From Flavobacterium sp. (lineage in GTDB: Bacteria; Bacteroidota; Bacteroidia; Flavobacteriales; Flavobacteriaceae): 9,376 nt of DNA. The position numbers and the translations under genes were made by a program. Positions 1 to 6,805 of the stretch are shown piece by piece. The notes under the pieces were generated by a model. That model was not told the DNA's origin. It was given only the letters and a program-made list of their open reading frames with translations, and did not search any database. The stretch covers positions 1-9,376 of the forward strand of contig JAIXTU010000154.1 in NCBI GenBank assembly GCA_027483785.1, written 5' to 3'. How positions within the stretch are numbered: the stretch's first letter is position 1; each line of letters opens with the position of its first letter.

Positions 1-20
1 ATCATTATTTAGATTCTTTC

Positions 21-79
21 GCTTTTTTCCATTTTTTAGCTTTTTTCCATTTTTTCACTTTTTCTATTTTTTCCATTTG
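21..79. repeat. T-rich tandem tract with an 18-bp unit
   Basis: An 18-base unit (gcttttttccatttttta) at 21-38 is followed directly by a near-identical copy at 39-56 that differs at the last base. A more degenerate T-rich continuation runs to about 79. Read on the minus strand it gives a lysine-rich peptide with KKWKKA repeated, ending in a TAA at 7-5, but nothing else supports translation. The tract lies beyond the GC-rich block, downstream of the minus-strand operon. I read it as low-complexity, slippage-prone intergenic DNA. Confidence 0.6.
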
Positions 80-80
80 C

Positions 81-258
81 AGCTCCCTCGGGTGAGCGAC
101 AGCAGCGGCATACTTTGCGGCGTTATGGTATTTCCACCCTACGTTCGCCGGAAAGATACAGCGGATAGCGCGACGGCGCTTTGACAAGCTTATGGACAAC
201 GATTCGGCAGGCGCAGCGACGGATTGGCGCAGCATTGCACGAACGAAAAAGCGCCGGC
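81..258 (-). repeat. GC-rich intergenic block, possible dispersed Bacteroidota element
   Basis: This block sits between the end of the operon and the T-rich tract and codes for nothing convincing. By my count positions 81-240 have 94 G or C out of 160 (59 percent), clearly above the flanking AT-rich DNA. On the minus strand it contains GCTATCCGCTGTATCTTTC followed about 50 bases later by TATGCCGCTGCTGTCGCTCA. From memory, this order (GCTATCCGCT-TATCTTT, a variable middle, then ATGCCGCT and a CTCAC end) resembles unannotated elements scattered between genes in many flavobacterial genomes; I cannot check this here. Internal structure includes a near-palindrome at 82-97 and a 9-bp inverted repeat at 174-182 and 248-256. 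The edges are approximate. Confidence 0.4.
174..256. repeat. 9-bp inverted repeat with 65-base spacer
   Basis: The left arm cggcgcttt (174-182) and right arm aaagcgccg (248-256) are perfect reverse complements. The spacer holds the 8-base direct repeat ggcgcagc at 210-217 and 226-233. The loop is long, and on the minus strand no T-run follows the second arm, so this is not a typical intrinsic terminator for the operon. It may be a structural part of the GC-rich element around it. Confidence 0.45.
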
Positions 259-318
259 ACCCCCAAAAAAAGAAACTAAAAATTTGAAAAAGACGGTTTA
301 AAAAAGTGCCTAGATCCG

Positions 319-1827
319 TTAAAACTGGAAGTAGATAAACGGTTGCGGCCCTTCGGAACTGCTCGCGTATACCAACCAAAATACAGCAGCAAGGATTAAT
401 GCTTTGCCAGCAATGGGTAAGTAACCAAAAGCTTGTTTCAAACCTTCGGACCAACGACTTGGTAAAAAATGCCACAAGAAGCCAAACAACATCACAAACA
501 TCACGTTTCTGTAACCTTCTAAAATTACGAGATACTGCTCGGGGTTCCATTGCAGCTGACCAATATTTCCGATCAGTTCACAAGCTGTTTCGAAATCTTT
601 CGCGCGGAAGAAAATCCAGCAAAAAACCACGAAATGAAAAGTAAGCAATACCTGTACAACACGCACAAACATGTTTTTAGGTAAGTGAAGTACATTCTTG
701 AACAAGCGCTCAACAACCAAGGCCAAACCGTGTAAAACGCCCCAAATAACGAACTTCCAGCTCGCACCATGCCAGAGTCCGCCGAGCAGCATCGTCATAA
801 ACAAATTAAAGTACATCCGGAACTTTCCTTTGCGGTTTCCACCCATCGAAATGTACAAGTAATCGCGCAACCAGGTAGATAACGATATATGCCAACGACG
901 CCAGAATTCGGTTATCGAGGCCGACTTATACGGTGTGCGGAAGTTTACCGACAAGCGGAATCCCATTAGTAATGCAACACCGATAGCCATGTCGGAGTAG
1001 CCCGAAAAATCGCAATAAATTTGTATTGCGTAGCCGTACGACGCCAATAAATTTTCGAACGCAGTGTAGCTACTCGGTGAATCGAACACACGATCGACAA
1101 AATTTAACGAGATAAAATCGGATACAACTGTTTTCTTGATTAATCCGCCAATGATTAAAAACAAGGCGTGATTTAAATCGGAACTATTGAGTGTAATTTT
1201 CTTGTAAATCTGCGGTAAAAACTCGGAGGCACGAACAATCGGACCGGCAACCAATTGCGGAAAAAACGACACAAAAAACATGTAATCGAGTATGTTTTTA
1301 GTAGGCGTAATCTCGCGGCGATAAATATCGATGATGTAGCTCATCGATTGGAAGGTGTAAAACGAAATTCCGACCGGAAGAATAATATCTTGGAACGCTA
1401 AATTGCCTTCAAACCACTGGTTGTAGTTATCGATTAAAAAGTTGCTGTACTTGAAATAACCAAGAAATCCGAGATTTAAAACAACACTCAATACCAAGTA
1501 GAACTTTCGGAACGACTGTAACTTTTCTTCGAACAGGAGTTTGGCTAAATTATAGTCGATCACACCACTAAGCAACAGTAAGGCGAAATAGTGACCGCTT
1601 GATTTGTAATAGAAAAACAGCGAAAACAAGAACACGTACAAATTGCGCAAGTGGTATGTTTTTAGCCGCAGTGTTAGGATGTAAATGGGATAAAAAATCA
1701 GAAACAAACCCAAAAAGAGTGCGGTATTGAATAAAATCGGACTTTTCGGATCGAAGGTAAACCACTGCGCTACATCGTCGGAAGAGCATGTGAAGAAATC
1801 CGTGATATATTTTGTAAAATCCTGCAT
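319..1827 (-). CDS. MBOAT-family membrane O-acyltransferase (AlgI-like)
   Basis: This 502-residue polytopic membrane protein should transfer an acyl group, probably acetyl, across the inner membrane for O-acylation of an extracytoplasmic glycan. Family marks are clear: PVGISFYTFQ (151-160), PQLVAGPIVR (190-199), YCDFSGYSDMAIG (271-283), FWRRWHIS (308-315) with conserved H313, GGNRKG (329-334), and GGLWHG (349-354) with H353 at the position of the catalytic MBOAT histidine. FCWIFFRA (402-409) and a C-terminus ending FIYFQF also fit AlgI-type proteins, and the length matches them. Hydrophobic segments fill most of the chain. It is the last gene of the operon and starts 2 bp after the stop of the LysM-SGNH gene, so the two are probably translationally coupled. 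The acceptor cannot be read from the sequence: alginate-like exopolysaccharide, peptidoglycan and other envelope glycans are all possible. Family assignment is near certain; the substrate is inferred. Confidence 0.95.
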   Translation of the reverse strand: MQDFTKYITDFFTCSSDDVAQWFTFDPKSPILFNTALFLGLFLIFYPIYILTLRLKTYHLRNLYVFLFSLFFYYKSSGHYFALLLLSGVIDYNLAKLLFEEKLQSFRKFYLVLSVVLNLGFLGYFKYSNFLIDNYNQWFEGNLAFQDIILPVGISFYTFQSMSYIIDIYRREITPTKNILDYMFFVSFFPQLVAGPIVRASEFLPQIYKKITLNSSDLNHALFLIIGGLIKKTVVSDFISLNFVDRVFDSPSSYTAFENLLASYGYAIQIYCDFSGYSDMAIGVALLMGFRLSVNFRTPYKSASITEFWRRWHISLSTWLRDYLYISMGGNRKGKFRMYFNLFMTMLLGGLWHGASWKFVIWGVLHGLALVVERLFKNVLHLPKNMFVRVVQVLLTFHFVVFCWIFFRAKDFETACELIGNIGQLQWNPEQYLVILEGYRNVMFVMLFGFLWHFLPSRWSEGLKQAFGYLPIAGKALILAAVFWLVYASSSEGPQPFIYFQF

Positions 1828-1829
1828 AC

Positions 1830-3254
1830 TTACTGACCTACTGATTTTGCGTATTGATTGGCTTGACGGATAATCGCTTCGGCCAACAATGTTCCTTGTA
1901 TTTCGTAACCTAATTTGGAATAATGCACGCGATCGGCAGCCATTAATCCTCTTTTGTAATTTCTACTTACGGCATTTCCGCCACCCAACTGCGTGTATCC
2001 GTCCCAAACGGCGTAGCGCAATAACTCGGCATTTAACAGCAGTGCATTCGCATAGCTTTCCACGTAGGTGTTTTTGTATCGTCTTTTAAACAACGAGGGC
2101 GGAGGCGTGCAAACCAAAATTTCGATATCGGGATGAATACTTCGACAATTTTGAATGAACGTAGTAAGATGATTGATATAAGTTGAAGCCGATTGGTGAT
2201 CGAAACTTTCGTTGGTTCCTAAAGAAAGTACCAGCAAATCGGGCGAAGTTGCCAATAACTGTTGGAAGAACAACGGGCTTTGGTTGTAATCGGAGAATTT
2301 AGCACCGTTAACGCCCACACTGCTGTAAATAATGCCGCCGTCGGAATTTTCCAACATAAATCCGTTTAAAGCAGAAGCGTCGTCTGAATCTGTAAATACT
2401 TCAAATTGAAGCGCTTGATCAAACTCTTTGGAAGTCCACGTTTCACTTGCGTTGAAATCGACCGTGGCGTACTTATACTTTTTTATACTTCTCGTACGAT
2501 TCTCCGACTTGCTAACAATCAGCGTTTTACCAGCGCGAATTCGATCGGATTTCAAACGATTCATTTTTTTAAGCTGACTAACCGAGATTCCGTATTTACG
2601 AGCAATGCTTCCCAAAACTTCGCCGTCTTTGATTTTGTGTATGCGCGGTTTTGGTACAATCACTTTTTTGCTTTCTAGCGTCTTTCCCGCAGAAAACTGC
2701 CAACGTGCCGTACTTTTTGGCTGCACAATGCGTACGAGGTCGAATGCATCGGAACTGTCTTTCAAACTAACTTTCACGGCACAGGGGCGCTCTTTGCTAC
2801 TCAGCGAAATACCGCTTAAACCCATGTAGGCATTGCTACCATTTATAATGCGTTGCGCTGAAAAATTGTTTGCCGACTCAAACGAAACGTCTGATGAACC
2901 GTTAGTTCGCGCTAAACGGTGAGGAAAAATGAAGCCACGTCCGCCGTTTCCGTAGGTTTCCTGAAGTAGTGTTCGCGTTTTATCGGTTTGTAAATCGGCT
3001 TGAATGTGCGAGTCACCAATGTGAAAAACGTGCACACGCTCGGTTAAAAAACCGTCTGTTTCGCGTTGCTGCAAAGTTTTCAGGAATTTAGCAATGGCTT
3101 TCGGATTCTTTAATCCGTTTTCAGGAATTACGATTGGAACGGCAACGGTATCTTCTGCGACAGCGGATTCAACGTCGGTTGTATCCGTTACCTGAGCTTT
3201 TCCTGAGAAGATAAATCCGAAGAAAAGCAACAATATGAGGCTACATTTCTTCAT
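1830..3254 (-). CDS. Secreted SGNH/GDSL-type protein with inserted LysM domain
   Basis: This is a 474-residue exported protein. Residues 1-20 form a Sec signal peptide with a likely cut after GKA (before Q21). The SGNH catalytic blocks are visible: HIGDSH (78-83, nucleophile S82), GVNGA (314-318, block II), GTNES (346-350, N348) and DRVH (441-444, D441 and H444). Block I and block II are about 230 residues apart, far more than in a minimal SGNH fold. The insert carries a LysM domain at roughly 205-247 (IHKIKDGE, then SIARKYGI, then IRAGKTLIV). LysM domains bind N-acetylglucosamine-containing glycans such as peptidoglycan. Paired with the adjacent MBOAT gene, the protein probably adds acetyl groups to, or removes them from, a wall-associated glycan in the periplasm, as PatB or Ape1-type enzymes do. 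Transferase or esterase cannot be decided from sequence. Its ATG overlaps the upstream stop by 14 bp. Confidence 0.9.
   Translation of the reverse strand: MKKCSLILLLFFGFIFSGKAQVTDTTDVESAVAEDTVAVPIVIPENGLKNPKAIAKFLKTLQQRETDGFLTERVHVFHIGDSHIQADLQTDKTRTLLQETYGNGGRGFIFPHRLARTNGSSDVSFESANNFSAQRIINGSNAYMGLSGISLSSKERPCAVKVSLKDSSDAFDLVRIVQPKSTARWQFSAGKTLESKKVIVPKPRIHKIKDGEVLGSIARKYGISVSQLKKMNRLKSDRIRAGKTLIVSKSENRTRSIKKYKYATVDFNASETWTSKEFDQALQFEVFTDSDDASALNGFMLENSDGGIIYSSVGVNGAKFSDYNQSPLFFQQLLATSPDLLVLSLGTNESFDHQSASTYINHLTTFIQNCRSIHPDIEILVCTPPPSLFKRRYKNTYVESYANALLLNAELLRYAVWDGYTQLGGGNAVSRNYKRGLMAADRVHYSKLGYEIQGTLLAEAIIRQANQYAKSVGQ
3241..3254 (-). other. 14-bp start/stop overlap between the two SGNH genes
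   Basis: On the minus strand the bases read ATGAAGAAATGTAG. The first ATG (3254-3252) starts the LysM-SGNH protein (MKKCS), while the final TAG (3243-3241) ends the upstream SGNH protein (PDEEM, stop) in another frame. No Shine-Dalgarno motif precedes the start. The overlap suggests termination-reinitiation coupling, which would keep the two proteins in a similar ratio. Confidence 0.75.
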
Positions 3255-4677
3255 CAGGAATGCTGTCGTTTTCAGGCAACACGGCCTCAGTAGCGACTTT
3301 ACTTTTTAATCGTTTATATGTAATAAAACCACTTTGTAATTTTTGATAGAACAGCGAGGCAACCTTCTTTGCGCCGCGGAAATTAAAGTGCGTATAATCT
3401 TTATTGGCTAAGGCTGGAACTTCGTCGACCCAACGAACCATACTTCCGTTGCCGCCCATTAGTTCGAACAGATTTATAAATCCGCTTCGTGTTTCTACAG
3501 CTAATTTTCGTTGTGCGAGTGTTAAAGGCACTACAGCCGAATCGGTACGCATTTCCATATCGTACTTTGTTGCTTTATCGGCGGCGGAAATCAGTAAAAT
3601 GGGAACGCCGGGAAAACCTGCTCGTAAATTAGCGATGGCTTTTTGCATTCCGCGTTGATACCAATTGTAATTTTTAGTTCCGTAATTCAGAACATTCGTC
3701 CCGTAATGAAGAATAATTAAATCGTAGCCCAACTTTTTTTGAAATTGGTTAAGCAATTGTGGATTTAGCTTTGCCAGCGGCATACCTGAGTTTCCGCGTT
3801 GCGAAAAGTTGTCGATGTGAACGCCTTTTCCGTTGTCGAAATTAAATCCGTAGATTGGAATGGAATCGGCTTCGATAAAATCGGCTCTGAATTTCTTTAA
3901 ATCCGACTTACCTATACGAAGTGTGTTGAGCGCTAGATTACCATCTAATTTGTACCACAAACTATCTTTTCCGTAGGTAACTTTCAAGCGGCCGTTTTTT
4001 CTTGAACTGCCGTAGAAGAGTGTCGGATTGGGTAGCGATGCCACATTGGCTTGTCGGCCTGCTTCATAACGCGCCCACGCCAAGCTGTCTGTGGGATAAA
4101 AAACATGTCCGTTGATTCCAAAAGCGTATCGGCTGTATTTCGAAGTTACGAAATTCTGATCTTTCCAACTACCTCCAAAACTGTGCTTTACAGAACTTCT
4201 GCTGCCTGCAGATTCTGATACGAGAGGAACGAAACCAACACCTGTTCCTCCGAACTGCGATTGAAATGCCGAACGCAAGTCTTGAACGATTAAGTCGCCA
4301 TCGGTCATCGAATCGCCAAAATAAGCAATACGTACTGAATGATTGGGATTGGATTCGAGTAAGCGAAGTTTTTCATAAAACGAAATCAAATGTTGATTTC
4401 CGGTGTATGATTGCGCGGTTTCAGACGGAAACTGAATGCCAGACTCATCGACATAAACAATTGGCTGATTGCCCATCGAATCTGCTTCGGCATAATTGAG
4501 CTCATCTGTAGCTTCCGCCTCCGAAATAGCTTCAATAACCGTGCTGTCGACAACTTGATTAGCGGTTGCTTGTTGTTCAGGAAACAACTTTTTAGGCAAA
4601 TACGGTTTGGCAACCACAAACAAAATGGCTGCAAGGAATAAAATCAGAAATGATTTAAAAAAACTCGATTGCTGCAT
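3241..4677 (-). CDS. Membrane-anchored SGNH-hydrolase-type protein
   Basis: This 478-residue protein has one N-terminal hydrophobic segment (about 7-23, FKSFLILFLAAILFVV) with no clear signal peptidase site. It is probably a signal anchor with the rest in the periplasm, as in AlgJ-like proteins. An acidic, low-complexity linker follows (about 36-90). SGNH blocks are intact: YFGDSMTDGD (119-128, S123), RGNSG (294-298), YGTN (325-328, N328) and DYTHFN (427-432, D427 and H430). About 170 residues separate blocks I and II, matching the enlarged insert of the neighbouring LysM-SGNH protein. Both share G-x-G-F after block I (GVGFVP here, GRGFIF in the neighbour), so they look like diverged paralogues, but this one lacks LysM. 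It starts 9 bp after the argS stop. Its likely role is acetyl transfer or esterase action on an envelope glycan with the MBOAT partner. The family call is strong; the activity is inferred. Confidence 0.9.
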   Translation of the reverse strand: MQQSSFFKSFLILFLAAILFVVAKPYLPKKLFPEQQATANQVVDSTVIEAISEAEATDELNYAEADSMGNQPIVYVDESGIQFPSETAQSYTGNQHLISFYEKLRLLESNPNHSVRIAYFGDSMTDGDLIVQDLRSAFQSQFGGTGVGFVPLVSESAGSRSSVKHSFGGSWKDQNFVTSKYSRYAFGINGHVFYPTDSLAWARYEAGRQANVASLPNPTLFYGSSRKNGRLKVTYGKDSLWYKLDGNLALNTLRIGKSDLKKFRADFIEADSIPIYGFNFDNGKGVHIDNFSQRGNSGMPLAKLNPQLLNQFQKKLGYDLIILHYGTNVLNYGTKNYNWYQRGMQKAIANLRAGFPGVPILLISAADKATKYDMEMRTDSAVVPLTLAQRKLAVETRSGFINLFELMGGNGSMVRWVDEVPALANKDYTHFNFRGAKKVASLFYQKLQSGFITYKRLKSKVATEAVLPENDSIPDEEM

Positions 4678-4686
4678 TGGGGTGAA

Positions 4687-6468
4687 TTACATGCGTTCGG
4701 GCGACTGAATCCCCAACAAATACAAGGCTTTCTTTATAACTTCTGCTGTCTTTGCACTCAACTGTACACGGAACGTTCGCGTATCTTCATCGCTTTCGCC
4801 TAAAATAGAAACCGATTGGTAGAAACTGTTGTAAGCTTTCACCAAATCGAAGGCATAGTTTGCAATGAGCGCCGGACTCAATTCTGCGGCAGCAACTTTT
4901 ACCACTGCTGGAAAATCTTCCAAAACTTTAATTAACTCGATTTCTTTTGCATCGAGCGTTGAAACAACTGCTAAGGTAGTTGGGATACTGCCTGCTTTGC
5001 GTAAAATCGACTGGATACGTGCGTGCGCATACTGAATAAAAGGTCCGGTATTTCCGTTAAAATCGACCGATTCTTTTGGATTGTATGTGATTTTCTTCTT
5101 CGGATCGATTTTCAACAAGAAGTATTTCATTGCGCCTAAACCAATAGTTCGGTATAAGGCAGACTTTTCTTCTTCGGAATAACCGTCGAGTTTTCCGAGT
5201 TCTTGGGAAATAGCTGTTGCGGTGTCAATTACTTCGGCAATTAAATCATCGGCATCAACAACGATACCTTCGCGCGATTTCATTTTTCCTGTTGGCAAAT
5301 CAACCATGCCGTAAGACAAGTGATGCAACTGATTGGCCCAGCTAAAACCTAACTTCTTTAAAATCAGGAATAGGACTTTAAAGTGATAATCTTGTTCGTT
5401 TCCAACGGTAAAAATCAATTGATCCATCCCAGGCTGATCTTTCATTCGTTGAATTGCTGTACCAATGTCCTGAGTCATATAAACGGCAGTTCCATCGGCA
5501 CGAAGAACGATTTTACGATCGAGACCGTCGGCGGTTAAATCAATCCAAACCGAACCGTCGGGATCTTGTTCAAAAACGCCTTTCTCCAAACCTAAAGTTA
5601 CAACCGACTTCCCGAGCAGATAGGTTTCACTCTCGTAATAATACGAGTCGAAATCTACTTCTAAATCTCGATAAGTCGTTTCAAAACCTTCGTAAACCCA
5701 TTGATTCATGGTTTTCCACAAAGAAACAACTTCGGCATTGCCAGCTTCCCATTTGCGAAGCATATCTTGCGCTTCTAGAAAAATAGGCGCTTGCTTCTTA
5801 GCTTCATCTTTAGTTAGGCCATTTGCCTCAAGAGCTTTTATCTCTTCTTCGTAAGCAATATTAAACTGCACATAATATTTCCCGACAAAATGATCGCCTT
5901 TCATTTGGGCTATTTGTGGAGTTTCGCCGTTGCCAAAACGCTGCCAAGCCAACATCGACTTACATATATGTATGCCGCGATCGTTTATAATTTGCGTTTT
6001 GTGTACTTTTTTTCCTGCCGCTTCTAAAATTCGCGATACAGAAAAACCGAGCAAAATATTTCGAATATGACCTAAATGAAGTGGTTTGTTTGTGTTTGGT
6101 GAAGAAAACTCTACGATAGCGCCACCTTCTGAAGAAATTGGATGCGAACCGAAATTAGTGTTTGCGAAAATATGCGAAAATGTCTCGGTGAATGCTTTTT
6201 CTTGTAATGTAAGGTTTAAGAAACCCGAAACAATGTTATAGCTTTTGAACAGCGATGATTTTTCGAGCAGTAAGGCTCCGAGCTGTTCCCCAATTTGTGC
6301 AGGAGCGAGCTTTAAGGCTTTAACGAGTGGGAAAAGTACGACGGTAAAATCGCCCTCAAACTCTTTTTTAGTTAGTTGAACTTCGAGCGGAATGGCGTCA
6401 ATATTGGAAAACACGGACTGAATGCATTCAGTAACAGTGGATTCTATTTGCTGTTTCAGAGTAATCAT
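4687..6468 (-). CDS. argS: Arginyl-tRNA synthetase
   Basis: This is a class I aminoacyl-tRNA synthetase that charges tRNA-Arg with arginine using ATP in the cytoplasm. The 593 residues fit full-length bacterial ArgRS. An N-terminal tRNA-recognition domain covers about 5-90. The catalytic Rossmann core begins with VEFSSPNTNKPLHLGH (119-134), whose HLGH (131-134) is the HIGH signature. The KMSKS counterpart is degenerate here, GKMKSREG (394-401), as is common in this enzyme. The DALR anticodon-binding region runs from about FIQYAHARI (477-485) to the typical end LLGIQSPERM. The start at 6468 gives the expected MITLKQQIE N-terminus and lies just downstream of a TATATTTG promoter element. It is the first gene of the four-gene run; only 9 bp separate its TAA from the next ATG. 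No truncation or missing catalytic motif is seen. Confidence 0.98.
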   Translation of the reverse strand: MITLKQQIESTVTECIQSVFSNIDAIPLEVQLTKKEFEGDFTVVLFPLVKALKLAPAQIGEQLGALLLEKSSLFKSYNIVSGFLNLTLQEKAFTETFSHIFANTNFGSHPISSEGGAIVEFSSPNTNKPLHLGHIRNILLGFSVSRILEAAGKKVHKTQIINDRGIHICKSMLAWQRFGNGETPQIAQMKGDHFVGKYYVQFNIAYEEEIKALEANGLTKDEAKKQAPIFLEAQDMLRKWEAGNAEVVSLWKTMNQWVYEGFETTYRDLEVDFDSYYYESETYLLGKSVVTLGLEKGVFEQDPDGSVWIDLTADGLDRKIVLRADGTAVYMTQDIGTAIQRMKDQPGMDQLIFTVGNEQDYHFKVLFLILKKLGFSWANQLHHLSYGMVDLPTGKMKSREGIVVDADDLIAEVIDTATAISQELGKLDGYSEEEKSALYRTIGLGAMKYFLLKIDPKKKITYNPKESVDFNGNTGPFIQYAHARIQSILRKAGSIPTTLAVVSTLDAKEIELIKVLEDFPAVVKVAAAELSPALIANYAFDLVKAYNSFYQSVSILGESDEDTRTFRVQLSAKTAEVIKKALYLLGIQSPERM

Positions 6469-6487
6469 TGCGATTTTTTTGAGGCTG

Positions 6488-6495
6488 CAAATATA
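6488..6495 (-). promoter_or_regulatory. Bacteroidota -7 promoter element for argS operon
   Basis: The minus strand reads TATATTTG, an exact match to the Bacteroidota sigma-factor -7 consensus TAnnTTTG. It lies about 20 bases before the argS ATG, so transcription would begin near 6481 with a very short leader. No good TTTG-type -33 element is visible at the usual spacing, where the sequence is ATTAAAACG. No other convincing promoter lies between the four genes, which supports one transcript. Confidence 0.55.
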
Positions 6496-6767
6496 ATTGA
6501 ATTGCGCGCTCGTTTTAATGGGAATGAGAATCGATTTAAAGAAGAATTTTATTTTTTTAAAATGAATTCAAGTTTTAGCTGAATCCTGGCTTGGTGTTGC
6601 CTTAAATCGTAGTAATATTCAAATAGGAATTACATTTCACACGAGGCGAAAGTAGGATTGTCGGTAGAAATTAAAGATTGAAGCAATCGTCTACAGACCT
6701 TACACTGACCCCTACTTAAAAATTAACAATTGCTAAAATTCCCAAATTCCAGTTAATTATTAAATTT
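6496..6767. other. Intergenic region, no gene or RNA recognised
   Basis: This AT-rich DNA separates the two divergent promoter elements. I see no tRNA, riboswitch, terminator with T-run, or open frame with family features. The only local structure is a small 5-bp hairpin at 6676-6688 (gattg, aag, caatc), which is too weak to call. The heptamer TTGCTAA occurs at 6730-6736 and again at 6778-6784, overlapping the end of the plus-strand promoter element. Confidence 0.5.
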
Positions 6768-6772
6768 TTAGC

Positions 6773-6780
6773 TATGTTTG
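6773..6780 (+). promoter_or_regulatory. Bacteroidota -7 promoter element for the secreted protein
   Basis: TATGTTTG matches the TAnnTTTG consensus exactly and ends 25 bases before the ATG at 6806, predicting a start site near 6787 and a leader of about 20 bases. No clear TTTG-type -33 element is seen upstream. TTAGC (6768-6772) and GCTAA (6780-6784) form an inverted repeat around the element, which could be an operator or chance. The leader is AT-rich and has no Shine-Dalgarno motif, as is normal in this phylum. Confidence 0.55.
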
Positions 6781-6805
6781 CTAACTTCAAATATTCTGTG
6801 TTTTT

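Noticed and set aside
5..550. Minus-strand open frame of 181 codons at the left edge
   Set aside because: Its first part is an out-of-frame shadow of the MBOAT 3' end, and the rest translates the GC-rich block and T-rich tract into arginine- and lysine-rich sequence with no family features.
5454..5786. Plus-strand open frame of 110 codons inside argS
   Set aside because: It lies wholly antisense to conserved ArgRS sequence, and its translation is arginine-rich with no recognisable motif.
6469..6805. tRNA, riboswitch or T-box leader ahead of argS
   Set aside because: The predicted argS leader is only about 13 bases long, and no cloverleaf or conserved leader structure is visible in the intergenic region.
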